The notes: generated by a model not told the origin, from the letters alone. A stretch of 9,608 nt of DNA from Propionibacteriaceae bacterium (GCA_025923975.1 JAICEV010000110.1:1-9608); one strand, 5' to 3'; positions 1-7,350 are shown, counted from the stretch's first letter. Numbers and translations are program-made.

Positions 1-1725
1 CCGCTGGCCGTGTTGTTCGGGTCGAACCTCGGAACGGCTGAGGGCATTGCCACCCGCCTCGCGCAAGAGGGGACAGAGCGCGGCTATGACGTAACCCTGG
101 GGTCTCTTGACGATTACATTGAGCAGTTGCCGGCCAAAGCAGCGATTCTGGTTTGCTCCTCTTATAACGGGCTACCGCCGGACAACGCGATCAAGTTCCA
201 CCATTGGATGAACGATGCGGGGCAGGACGCGTTTGACGAGTTGTCCTACACCGTTTTCGGATGCGGCAACACCGAGTGGGCGATCACCTACCAGGCAGTG
301 CCGACTGAGCTCGATGCTGGCCTCGAGCAACACGGCGCCACGCGCATGCACCCTCGTGGCGCCGGCGATGTACGCGGCGACTTCGATGCCGCATACCGTA
401 ACTGGCACGACACACTATGGAAAGACATTGCCACTACTCTCGGTGTCGATGCGCCGCACGAGACCGATGAGAGTCAGCCGAGGCTGTCGATCACCGTAAC
501 GAATCGGCAGGTGACCAACCCGGTCATCATGTCCTACCACGCGCAGGCAGCGGTCGTACGTGACAACCAGGAACTGTTGGGCGCCAACGCCGGCCGGTCG
601 ACCAGGCACGTCGAGATCGCCCTACCCTCCGGTGTGGCCTACAAGGCAGGCGACCACCTTGGAGTGCTGCCGCGGAACAACATCAACATCATCCGCCGTG
701 TGATGCTGCACTTCGGGCTGGACGCCGGTTCCTACCTCACGATCATCCCGAACCGTGGCAACCACACTCATCTGCCTACCGACGAGCCAGCCCCGCTACT
801 CGGCATCCTGGGCAGTTGTGTCGAGCTACAGGATCCGGCGACCCGCAGCGACATCGAGGTGATGGTTCGCTACACCAGCGATCCGGGGCAACGGTCATCA
901 CTTGAAGGCCTCGTCGGTACCGACGATGAATCTCAGACCAGGTTCCGTAATGAGGTGCTGGCTCGTGGTCGTTCACTGCTCGACCTGCTCGAGTACTACC
1001 CAGCCTGTGACATGCCGTTCGAGGTTTTCCTCGACCGCCTGCCGCCACTGCGTCCGCGCTATTACTCCATCTCCTCCTCACCCATGGTCAGCCCCGACAT
1101 CTGCAGCATTACCACCGGGGTGTTGCGCGGGCCCGCCCGCTCGGGGGTCGGCGAGTTCAACGGGGTGTGCTCCAGCTACCTGGAATCCAATGCCCCGAAC
1201 AGCACGGTTTTCGCTTTCGTACGCGAGCCGACGATCGCCTTCCGGCCACCGGACGATCCGCAGCGGCCAATGATCATGATCGGTGCCGGTACCGGGCTGG
1301 CGCCCTTCCGCGGCTTCTTGCAGGAGCGGGCCGCGCAGCGAGCCAGCGAAGTCCCCGTCGCCACTTCCTTGCTGTTCTTTGGTTGCCGGACGTCCGAGGA
1401 CGACTACCTCTACGAGGATGAGCTGCGTCGCTACGAGGCTGACGGCGTAGTCAAGGTGGACGCGGTGTTCTCGCGCGAGGGCAATTCGCAGCGTCGCTAT
1501 GTGCAGGATGCGATCATCGAGCGGGCAGACGACGTCTGGGATCTCATCGCGAACAAGAACGCCAACATCTATGTGTGCGGCAACGCCAACACCATGGCGC
1601 CTGGCGTCCGTACAGCACTGATTCAGGTGTTCCGGATGAACTCTGGCGCCTCGATGGACGGCAACAACTGGCTCGCCGGGTTACGAGCAGACGGCCGGTT
1701 CCTCGAAGATATCTGGGGAGGCTGA
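1..1725 (+). CDS. Reductase module of a CYP102-type P450-reductase fusion (5' end outside window)
   Basis: This is the C-terminal FMN/FAD diflavin reductase part of a P450 BM3-like enzyme, which passes electrons from NADPH through FAD and FMN to a heme domain. The frame is open from base 1, where residues PLAVLFGSN match the point at which the complete copy at 2474-5767 leaves its linker and enters the flavodoxin domain, so a P450 domain is expected just upstream (inference). Counting from base 1, the FMN motifs are FGSNLGTAEG (6-15), SYNGLPPDN (54-62) and VFGCGN (85-90). The FAD motif RPRYYSISSSP is at 351-361, the NADPH motif GAGTGLAPFRG starts at 428, and YVCGNANTMAPGV starts at 524. The C-terminus is DIWGG, and Trp572 aligns with the FAD-stacking Trp1046 of BM3. 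All expected reductase motifs are present, so the module looks functional. By eye it is roughly two-thirds identical to the reductase of the second copy. Its stop is 5 bp before the next gene. Confidence 0.93.
   Translation, partial: PLAVLFGSNLGTAEGIATRLAQEGTERGYDVTLGSLDDYIEQLPAKAAILVCSSYNGLPPDNAIKFHHWMNDAGQDAFDELSYTVFGCGNTEWAITYQAVPTELDAGLEQHGATRMHPRGAGDVRGDFDAAYRNWHDTLWKDIATTLGVDAPHETDESQPRLSITVTNRQVTNPVIMSYHAQAAVVRDNQELLGANAGRSTRHVEIALPSGVAYKAGDHLGVLPRNNINIIRRVMLHFGLDAGSYLTIIPNRGNHTHLPTDEPAPLLGILGSCVELQDPATRSDIEVMVRYTSDPGQRSSLEGLVGTDDESQTRFRNEVLARGRSLLDLLEYYPACDMPFEVFLDRLPPLRPRYYSISSSPMVSPDICSITTGVLRGPARSGVGEFNGVCSSYLESNAPNSTVFAFVREPTIAFRPPDDPQRPMIMIGAGTGLAPFRGFLQERAAQRASEVPVATSLLFFGCRTSEDDYLYEDELRRYEADGVVKVDAVFSREGNSQRRYVQDAIIERADDVWDLIANKNANIYVCGNANTMAPGVRTALIQVFRMNSGASMDGNNWLAGLRADGRFLEDIWGG
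1715..1721 (+). promoter_or_regulatory. Ribosome binding site for the membrane protein gene
   Basis: GGGGAGG lies 9 bases before GTG 1731, inside the last codons of the upstream reductase. It decides the start: the frame is open much further upstream (to 1575), but only GTG 1731 has a good Shine-Dalgarno sequence and avoids a 150-base overlap. Confidence 0.7.
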
Positions 1726-1730
1726 GAATC

Positions 1731-2477
1731 GTGGCTGAGTCGCCGATCACTCAGCCTCGGGCGGAACCGAATCACCGCGTAAGGCGGCGGGCAGCTGCGT
1801 CGCCCACGGTGAAACTCGCCCGCCTGTCGAGCCTGACGGGCATCCTCTTCGCCGTGCTCTTTGTGGTCTCGTTGGTGCTCGTCCATAGGACGCCCACGTT
1901 GTCTGCCTCAGACGCGGATATCACCGCCTTCTACGCCGGCAGCAGCACTTTGCTTGTCACCGTCGGCATCTATCTCGTCCCACTTGCCGGGATCGCCTTC
2001 CTCTGGCACGCGCACACCACCCGACTGTTGATCAAGTCCTGCACGCCGTCGCCGTCTGCCATCCCGGATGGGTTGCAGCTGGTATCCGGAATTCTCTTCG
2101 TCGTTCTGCTCTTTGCGGGGACGGCATCGGCCGGCTCTGTTGCGCTGTTGAAGGATCTGACGAGTGCCCCGCTGCCGTCCGCAGACTTCGTCAGAGGGAT
2201 GCTCGCGGTCGGCTACGGAATGGTCTTTATCTACGCACTTCGCGGTGCCGGTATGTACGCGCTGACCACGACGACTCTGCTCCGCGGAGCAGGAATCATG
2301 CCCAAGTGGTTGGCCTTGGTGAGTTACCTGGTGGCGACGTTTCTGCTATTGAGCACGGTGATGCACCCAGCGGCCATGCTCCTCTTCCCCACCTGGGTCG
2401 TCATCGCCGGCCTCGTGGTTTTCATCCGCGCCGGTCGGGTCACCGAGCCGGCCGCATCTGAAAGGCAATCCGCATGA
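1731..2477 (+). CDS. Polytopic integral membrane protein of unknown function between two CYP102 genes
   Basis: I do not recognise a characterised family. From GTG 1731 the product is 248 residues. The first 28 are polar and basic (an RVRRR run at 16-20), which predicts a cytoplasmic N-terminus. About six hydrophobic segments follow, near residues 34-52, 73-94, 116-140, 153-175, 192-210 and 213-233, and the tail is short and polar. Histidines at 93 and 95 (LWHAH) and 212 (MHP) lie at the ends of or within membrane segments; no catalytic or metal motif is clear. The start is 5 bp after the stop of the upstream reductase, and the stop overlaps the next ATG (ATGA, 2474-2477), so translation is probably coupled with both P450 genes. 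The context suggests a partner of these oxygenases, for example in handling a membrane-derived substrate or exporting a product, but that is inference. Confidence 0.85.
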   Translation: MAESPITQPRAEPNHRVRRRAAASPTVKLARLSSLTGILFAVLFVVSLVLVHRTPTLSASDADITAFYAGSSTLLVTVGIYLVPLAGIAFLWHAHTTRLLIKSCTPSPSAIPDGLQLVSGILFVVLLFAGTASAGSVALLKDLTSAPLPSADFVRGMLAVGYGMVFIYALRGAGMYALTTTTLLRGAGIMPKWLALVSYLVATFLLLSTVMHPAAMLLFPTWVVIAGLVVFIRAGRVTEPAASERQSA

Positions 2478-5400
2478 CTACATCGCCAAATGTCGAGAAT
2501 CGCACGGCTGCACCGCTGACGGTTGATGACATTCCTGGCCCGAAGGGCAAACCGATCGTCGGCAACATGTTCGACGTGCCCCCCGAACGCACGATCGTCA
2601 CGCTGATGGAGCTGACCCGCGAGTACGGTCCGATGATCCGATTGCGCACTCCGGCCGGTGATCGGTTCGCGACCTCGGGCCTCGCGATGATCGACGATCT
2701 GTGCGACGACGAGCGATTCGACAAGCTCGTCGGTGACGGTCAGAAGGCGGTCCGAAGCTTCGGCCGGAGCGCCGGATTGTTCACCTCCGACACCGATGAT
2801 CCGAACTGGTCGAAGGCCCACAACATCTTGCTGCCCAACTTCAGCCAGCAGGCAATGCGGGACTACGTGCCGATGATGAACGACATCGCGACGCAGTTGA
2901 TGCAAAAGTGGGAGCGGTTGAATCCGGGCGAACCTGTCGATGTCACCGCTGACATGACCCGGCTTACCCTCGACACCATCGCACTCTGCGGCTTCGGCTA
3001 CCGCTTCAACTCCTTCTACCGCGACACCATGCATCCGTTCGTGGAGGCCATGTACGGCGTGTTGGGAGAGAGCCAAAGACGCGCCCGGGCACTGCCCATC
3101 CAGACCAAGCTCCGGCGCGGTGCCTCGCGGAAGCTGACCGAGAACTACCGCTACATGGAGGGCGAAGTTCAACAGATCATCGACGAGCGTCGCCACAGCG
3201 GGAATATCGAAGATCACAAGGATTTGCTCAGCCGCATGCTGACCGGGGTGGACAAAAAGACTGGAGAGAGGCTGAGCGACGACAACATTGTGGCCCAGTG
3301 CCAGACCTTCCTGATTGCTGGCCACGAAACCACCAGCGGTCTGCTCTCCTTCACCATCAGCTTCTTGATCAAGCATCCTGAGGTGGTCGCCCGCGCGCAG
3401 GAAGAGGTCGATCGGGTGCTGGGCACCGATACCTCCGTGCTGCCCACTTACCAACAAGTGCAGGGCCTGACCTATGTGAATCAGATCCTCAGCGAAACCC
3501 TGCGGCTGTGGCCCACAGTGGCGGGGTTCACCCGCTACCCGTACGAGGACGCCATGGTCGGGCCGTACCTGATGCCGAAGGGATCCTCGATTACGGCACT
3601 GACCATCATGCTCCACCGCGACCCGAGCGTCTGGGGCGCCGGCGCCGAGGAGTACAACCCGGACCACTTCCGCCCCGAGACCCGGTCGCAGCTTCCGCCT
3701 AACGCGTTCAAGCCGTTCGGCTCGGGTCAGCGGGCTTGCATCGGGCGACAATTCGCCATGCAGGAAGCGATGCTCGTCCTCGGCATGCTGCTGCAACGCT
3801 TCGAGTTCGTGGATTACCTGAACTATGAGCTTAAGGTCAAAGAGGGTCTGACGATCAAGCCCGAGGGCTTGTTCATCAAGATCAACCAGCGTCCCGGTCG
3901 AACCACCGGAACCACGCCGATCGCGATCACCACCCCGGCGACCAACGGGCAAGCCGCCGAGACCAAGGCGCGCCCACAGCGGACCGGGGAAGGGCACAAC
4001 ACCCCGCTCATGGTGCTGTTCGGTTCCAACCTGGGGACCGCGGAGGGGATTGCAAGTCGAATCGCGCAGGACGGATCAGACCGCGGCTATGCCATCACGT
4101 TGGGCGCCCTGGATGATCACACGGGCGGGCTGCCGCACGAGGGAGCGCTGGTCGTCGTATGCGCGTCCTACAACGGTCATCCGCCGGACAATGCTGAGCG
4201 GTTCTGCCGCTGGATCACGGACTCTGCAACGCCGTCCGACGCCGGAGCTGGTCTGGCCTTCTCCGTCTTCGGCTGCGGCAACATGGACTGGGCCTCGACG
4301 TACCAGGCGGTACCGACACTGATCGATACGCAGCTTGAAGCTCACGGTGCCCGCCGGGTGCATCCGCGCGGCGAGGGTGACGCTCGCTCGGACTTCGATG
4401 GTCAGTTCTCCGAGTGGTACAAGGATCTATGGTCTTCGTTGGCCGAGAGCCTGGCCCTTTCCAAAGAAACCACTACGGTGACCGCGACCGAGCCCCGGCT
4501 GAGCCTGACCATGGAGAACAAACAGACGACGAACCCCGTCGTGATGTCCTACCGGGCTCAAACGTCCACTCTGTTGATCAACAAGGAGCTACTCCGGAAC
4601 GGTCAATCCGCTCCCGACTCGCGGTCGGCCCGACATATCGAGCTGGAGTTGCCGGCCGGAATGGAGTACCAGACCGGTGATCATCTCGGCGTACTCCCTC
4701 GCAACAATGTCGACCTCATCCGCCGGGTGATGGCTCGGTTCGGTCTCGACGCCGGCACGTATGTCACCATCAACCCGACGGGCGGCGGGACCTACACCCA
4801 CCTTCCGCTGGGAGACGCCGCGCCGCTGCTTGGCATCCTCGGCGCCTGTGTCGAGTTGCAGGACGTCGCCAGCCGAAGTGATCTTGCGGTGCTAGCCCGG
4901 TACGCGACCGATCCCGAGGAGGCGGAGCAGCTGCAGGCCATGTCCGGGCTCGACGAGGCCGGGCGGGAGGCCTATCGCGAACGGGTGGCAACCCGTCGGC
5001 GGTCGGTGCTCGAACTGTTGGACGACTTCCCTAGCTGCGACCTGCCGTTCAACGTTTACCTCGAGCTGCTGCCACCCATGCGGCCTCGGTATTACTCCAT
5101 CTCCTCCTCTCCGGCGGTCGCGAGCAGTTGCCATCTCACCGTCGGGGTAGTCCATGGTCCCGCCCGCAGCGGTGACGGCTACTTCAATGGCGTCGCCTCT
5201 AACCATCTGGCGAGCAGCATGGAGGGCAGCACACAGTTCACCTTTGTGCGCAAGCCGACCATCCCGTTCCGCCCGCCGGCGAATCCACATACACCGATGA
5301 TCATGGTCGGAGCTGGCACCGGGATGGCACCCTTCCGCGGTTTCCTGCAAGAGCGGGCCGCCCTGGCGGAGAAGGGCGTTCCTATCGGGAAGTCGATCCT

Positions 5401-5767
5401 CTTCTACGGTTGCCGAAACGCCGAGCACGACATGCTCTACGCCGACGAGCTGAAGGCATTCGAGGAATCGGGGGTTACCGAATTGCAGGTCGCCTTCTCG
5501 CGGGAGCCCGGACAGCCTCGAACGTTCGTTCAGCAGATGATCGAGCGCGAGCGGGACCACGTATGGGAACTTATCGAGGCTGGCGCCGTGATCTACGTCT
5601 GCGGCAATGCCAACACCATGGCGCCTGGCGTACGCGCGGCCCTGATGGACATTTACCGGGCGAAGACCAACGGATCGGATGGCACAGCAGAGGACTGGCT
5701 CCAGAAGCTGCGAGATGCTGACCGCTACCTGGAGGACATCTGGGGGGAGATGGCGTCTGGATTGTGA
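2474..5767 (+). CDS. Self-sufficient cytochrome P450/NADPH-P450 reductase, CYP102 (P450 BM3) type
   Basis: A complete 1097-residue fusion; BM3 has about 1049. The P450 domain (about 1-470) has the I-helix oxygen-activation motif AGHETTSG (282-289, Thr286 matching BM3 Thr268), ExxR as ETLR (341-344) and the heme loop FGSGQRACIG (415-424, ligand Cys422). A Thr/Pro/Ala-rich linker (about 471-508) leads to the FMN domain (FGSNLGTAEG 516-525, SYNGHPPDN 565-573, VFGCGN 598-603) and the FAD/NADPH domain (RPRYYSISSSP 870-880, GAGTGMAPFRG 946-956, YVCGNANTMAPGV 1041-1053, Trp1090). It should catalyse NADPH- and O2-dependent hydroxylation or epoxidation in the cytoplasm. BM3 Phe87 is kept as Phe103, but Arg47, Tyr51, Trp90 and Ala328 align with Gly62, Ala66, Asp106 and Val349, so the substrate may differ from free fatty acids. 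Seven residues follow the Trp (GEMASGL), where the first copy has only GG. The start overlaps the membrane gene stop by four bases; no strong ribosome binding site is seen, consistent with coupling. Confidence 0.97.
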   Translation: MTTSPNVENRTAAPLTVDDIPGPKGKPIVGNMFDVPPERTIVTLMELTREYGPMIRLRTPAGDRFATSGLAMIDDLCDDERFDKLVGDGQKAVRSFGRSAGLFTSDTDDPNWSKAHNILLPNFSQQAMRDYVPMMNDIATQLMQKWERLNPGEPVDVTADMTRLTLDTIALCGFGYRFNSFYRDTMHPFVEAMYGVLGESQRRARALPIQTKLRRGASRKLTENYRYMEGEVQQIIDERRHSGNIEDHKDLLSRMLTGVDKKTGERLSDDNIVAQCQTFLIAGHETTSGLLSFTISFLIKHPEVVARAQEEVDRVLGTDTSVLPTYQQVQGLTYVNQILSETLRLWPTVAGFTRYPYEDAMVGPYLMPKGSSITALTIMLHRDPSVWGAGAEEYNPDHFRPETRSQLPPNAFKPFGSGQRACIGRQFAMQEAMLVLGMLLQRFEFVDYLNYELKVKEGLTIKPEGLFIKINQRPGRTTGTTPIAITTPATNGQAAETKARPQRTGEGHNTPLMVLFGSNLGTAEGIASRIAQDGSDRGYAITLGALDDHTGGLPHEGALVVVCASYNGHPPDNAERFCRWITDSATPSDAGAGLAFSVFGCGNMDWASTYQAVPTLIDTQLEAHGARRVHPRGEGDARSDFDGQFSEWYKDLWSSLAESLALSKETTTVTATEPRLSLTMENKQTTNPVVMSYRAQTSTLLINKELLRNGQSAPDSRSARHIELELPAGMEYQTGDHLGVLPRNNVDLIRRVMARFGLDAGTYVTINPTGGGTYTHLPLGDAAPLLGILGACVELQDVASRSDLAVLARYATDPEEAEQLQAMSGLDEAGREAYRERVATRRRSVLELLDDFPSCDLPFNVYLELLPPMRPRYYSISSSPAVASSCHLTVGVVHGPARSGDGYFNGVASNHLASSMEGSTQFTFVRKPTIPFRPPANPHTPMIMVGAGTGMAPFRGFLQERAALAEKGVPIGKSILFYGCRNAEHDMLYADELKAFEESGVTELQVAFSREPGQPRTFVQQMIERERDHVWELIEAGAVIYVCGNANTMAPGVRAALMDIYRAKTNGSDGTAEDWLQKLRDADRYLEDIWGEMASGL

Positions 5768-5769
5768 GC

Positions 5770-5790
5770 GTGTGCGGAGGCCTCCCACAC
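5770..5790 (+). terminator. Candidate terminator hairpin after the second CYP102 gene
   Basis: Two bases after the P450 stop codon (5765-5767), GTGTG (5770-5774) pairs with CACAC (5786-5790), and GGAGG (5776-5780) faces CCTCC (5781-5785), with C5775 bulged. The innermost pairs must open to form a loop. There is no T-tract, which is common for actinobacterial terminators. The same bases lie near the 3' end of the minus-strand DUF222/HNH relic, so some of the symmetry may be coincidental. Confidence 0.4.
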
Positions 5791-6348
5791 CGCAGCGCTG
5801 AAATCGGTATGGCCGAGGGCGAGGGTGCCTTGGTTGGTGACCAGATAGACATACCCGCAGGGTGAGCGGTGCACGAAGTATCCCGGCTCAGGCTGGTGCT
5901 TGGCCCATCCGCCGTGCGTGACTGCTCGATGACCGGGGCGGGCCATCGGGCCAAGGTTGCTCAGCCGGGTCTGACCCGGAGGGCCGCCGTAGTCCATTGG
6001 CACGTACCGCTCGGTGTGGTCCAGATCCATCTTCGGACTTACACGAGTTCCAAAGGGGAAGACGTCGGCGATCTGTCGGACTCTGACTGCGGCCCGTAGC
6101 CGCTGCGGCACCTCATAACCGTCGATCGGCGCGATCTCGGTCGGATCCAGCAGGGGCTGTATTCGTCCCTGGCAGCCTGTCCGGCCCAGGAAGTCTGCCA
6201 TCTGGTCGAGGGTTAGCGGGTCCCCGTCTTCGGGCCGCACGAGCGCGTGTCCGGTACGCAAGGCGGCCTCAGATAGGTGGAAGTGGAGTACCACCCGCGG
6301 CCCCGCCGCGGTCGCATCAAACGCCGGCGGCACCGCCATCGACAACGA

Positions 6349-6351
6349 CTA
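6349..6351 (-). other. In-frame amber codon splitting the DUF222/HNH relic
   Basis: The minus-strand frame on both sides of this TAG is the same and both sides carry family-typical sequence, so one point change accounts for the break. It falls in the acidic, low-complexity linker between the DUF222 and HNH parts. Translation could restart at ATG 6337-6339, but no convincing ribosome binding site precedes it. Confidence 0.75.
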
Positions 6352-6381
6352 ATGATCATCCGCCGACTGGTCCGATGCCGC

Positions 6382-6426
6382 CTCGCATCCGGGTTCATCG
6401 TCGTACGAGGTGTCTGGCTCGCATCC
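6382..6426. repeat. Short repeated unit in the acidic linker of the DUF222 relic
   Basis: CTCGCATCC occurs at 6382-6390 and again at 6418-6426, 36 bases (12 codons) apart, each followed by similar bases. On the minus strand this encodes DDPGCE and then DDEPGCE, consistent with a small in-frame duplication in a disordered acidic linker. Confidence 0.5.
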
Positions 6427-6699
6427 AGGGTCGTCCTGGGAGGAGGCGTAGGGGGGAGCCTGTTCGGTGGATTCGTTTGGCTCATCGGCGCGATCTTGCT
6501 GGTGCTCGATCAGAAGCCTCAGCGCCTCCGCCGGCTGTGCCAGAATCCCAAGCGCGCGCGCCCGGCGCGTGCCCAGCGGATCGGTGTCGCCTCGGGCAGC
6601 CAGGATCTCAGCGATCCGGTTCACCGTCGCCAGGAACCAGATGGCATTGCCTGCCGCCGCCTTGGCCACGATGGTCTTCAACCCGTCCTCGGAGTCGAC

Positions 6700-6730
6700 C
6701 GCCCCTCGTATTGCTAGCATCGCCCCTCGT
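6700..6730. repeat. 10-bp direct repeat around an 8-bp palindrome at a gene junction
   Basis: CGCCCCTCGT occurs at 6700-6709 and 6721-6730, separated by 11 bases that contain the palindrome TGCTAGCA (6712-6719). The repeat lies exactly where recognisable DUF222 sequence stops on the minus strand and the nucleotidyltransferase-like protein begins on the plus strand. It may be a recombination or duplication scar. The period is 21 bases, so it keeps the frame in both directions. Confidence 0.6.
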
Positions 6731-7337
6731 GCACGCACCGGCGAGCGACGAGGAGCTTGCGGCCAGGCAGTCGATGTTGCACGCGGAGGCCACTGCCCTC
6801 CTCGACGAGCTCGACCGATCGGGAGTCTTCGCCGACATCGGACCGTTCGAGGTGACAGGAAGCTACATCTCTCATCTGATGTGCTGGCGTGATCTTGATG
6901 TGATGCTGCTCGTCGGCGCCGACTACGGCCCACAAGATGTCTTGCGCCTGATCTCACAGATCATGAAACTCCCAGGGGTCGTGGGCTTCGATTATCGGGA
7001 TGAACGAGCTGGCCGCAGCCCAACGGGAGAGGTCAGTGACGAGCGGTACCACGTCCCGATTCTGCTCGAGCGTCCCGCTGGCACCTGGCGCCTTGACCTG
7101 TCGCTCTGGCTGCACGACATTCACGACAACGTCACCGCGTGGCATCAGGAGCTGCGCAACAAGATCACCGATGAGCAGCGTACTGCTGTGCTGCGGATCA
7201 AGGATGTGTGGTTTCGGCTCCCGAGCTACCCCGCTGAGATCGGTGGCTTCGAGATCTATACCGCTGTAACCGAAGACAGAGTAAGAACACCGGAGGAGTT
7301 CCGCGACTGGCTCGCCAACCGCCATTGGCCAGCCTAG
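6729..7337 (+). CDS. Nucleotidyltransferase-fold protein of unknown substrate
   Basis: A 202-residue product if started at GTG 6729. The signature GSYISHLMCWRDLDVML (44-60) fits the nucleotidyltransferase superfamily pattern: Gly-Ser (44-45), about nine residues, then Asp-x-Asp (Asp55 and Asp57) as metal ligands. Asp123 in WRLDLSLWL is a good candidate for the third acidic residue. Such proteins transfer NMP groups to small molecules, RNA or proteins; the substrate here is unknown. The frame is open upstream to 6375, but that stretch is antisense to the DUF222 relic, so it is not included. TTG 6711 and an internal ATG (Met16, 6774) are alternative starts; no clear ribosome binding site favours any. 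No HEPN-type partner is adjacent, so a MNT/HEPN toxin-antitoxin pair is not supported. It ends 13 bp before the convergent glycosyltransferase gene. Confidence 0.75.
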   Translation: MHAPASDEELAARQSMLHAEATALLDELDRSGVFADIGPFEVTGSYISHLMCWRDLDVMLLVGADYGPQDVLRLISQIMKLPGVVGFDYRDERAGRSPTGEVSDERYHVPILLERPAGTWRLDLSLWLHDIHDNVTAWHQELRNKITDEQRTAVLRIKDVWFRLPSYPAEIGGFEIYTAVTEDRVRTPEEFRDWLANRHWPA

Positions 7338-7350
7338 AGGTGTGATCGGC

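Larger units (their letters stand above)
5725..6720 (-). pseudogene. Truncated DUF222/HNH endonuclease (13E12-type) relic with an internal amber stop
   Basis: Two pieces in one frame give the C-terminal two-thirds of a DUF222-HNH protein, a family common in actinobacterial genomes and often multicopy. The upstream piece (from about 6720 to 6352) contains the DUF222 stretch around VNRIAEILAARGDTD and GILAQPAEALRLL, then an acidic linker. TAG at 6349-6351 ends it. The downstream piece (ATG 6337-6339 or TTG 6343-6345, down to 5725) has the HNH region: DVFPFGT, MDLDHTERY, GPPGQT, SNLGPM and GHRAVTH, with candidate HNH residues His110, Asn130 and His139/His144 counted from TTG 6345. From memory, relatives usually have two adjacent His where Gly138-His139 stand here. 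The N-terminal part of the family is absent; upstream of 6720 the frame is merely antisense to the nucleotidyltransferase gene. The tail after about residue 178 looks unrelated to the family and overlaps the P450 3' end by 43 bases. Most likely a decayed gene. Confidence 0.8.

Noticed and set aside
1575..1730. Upstream extension of the membrane protein frame
   Set aside because: It overlaps the conserved reductase C-terminus, and the peptide (MRQRQHHGAW...) is an out-of-frame reading of the NANTMAPG region. GTG 1731 has a good ribosome binding site.
2324..3997. Long minus-strand open frame (557 codons) opposite the P450 domain
   Set aside because: It is fully antisense to a complete, motif-rich P450 gene. 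Its His/Arg/Gly-rich translation shows no domain. Long antisense open frames are normal in GC-rich coding DNA.
4892..5788. Minus-strand open frame (298 codons) opposite the reductase domain
   Set aside because: Same reason: it shadows the FAD/NADPH domain coding sequence, has no recognisable motif and no ribosome binding site.
6375..6728. Upstream extension of the nucleotidyltransferase frame
   Set aside because: It is antisense to family-typical DUF222 sequence and low in complexity (Arg/Pro/Ala/Ser), so the true start is taken near 6729.
6721..6957. Continuation of the DUF222 relic frame upstream of 6720
   Set aside because: The translation is Arg/Ala/Ser-rich and antisense to the well-supported nucleotidyltransferase; no DUF222 similarity is visible there.
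5725..7337. Toxin-antitoxin or defence module (HNH protein plus nucleotidyltransferase)
   Set aside because: The HNH gene is truncated and interrupted, the two genes are divergent rather than co-directional, and there is no HEPN protein, helicase, protease or sensor next to them.
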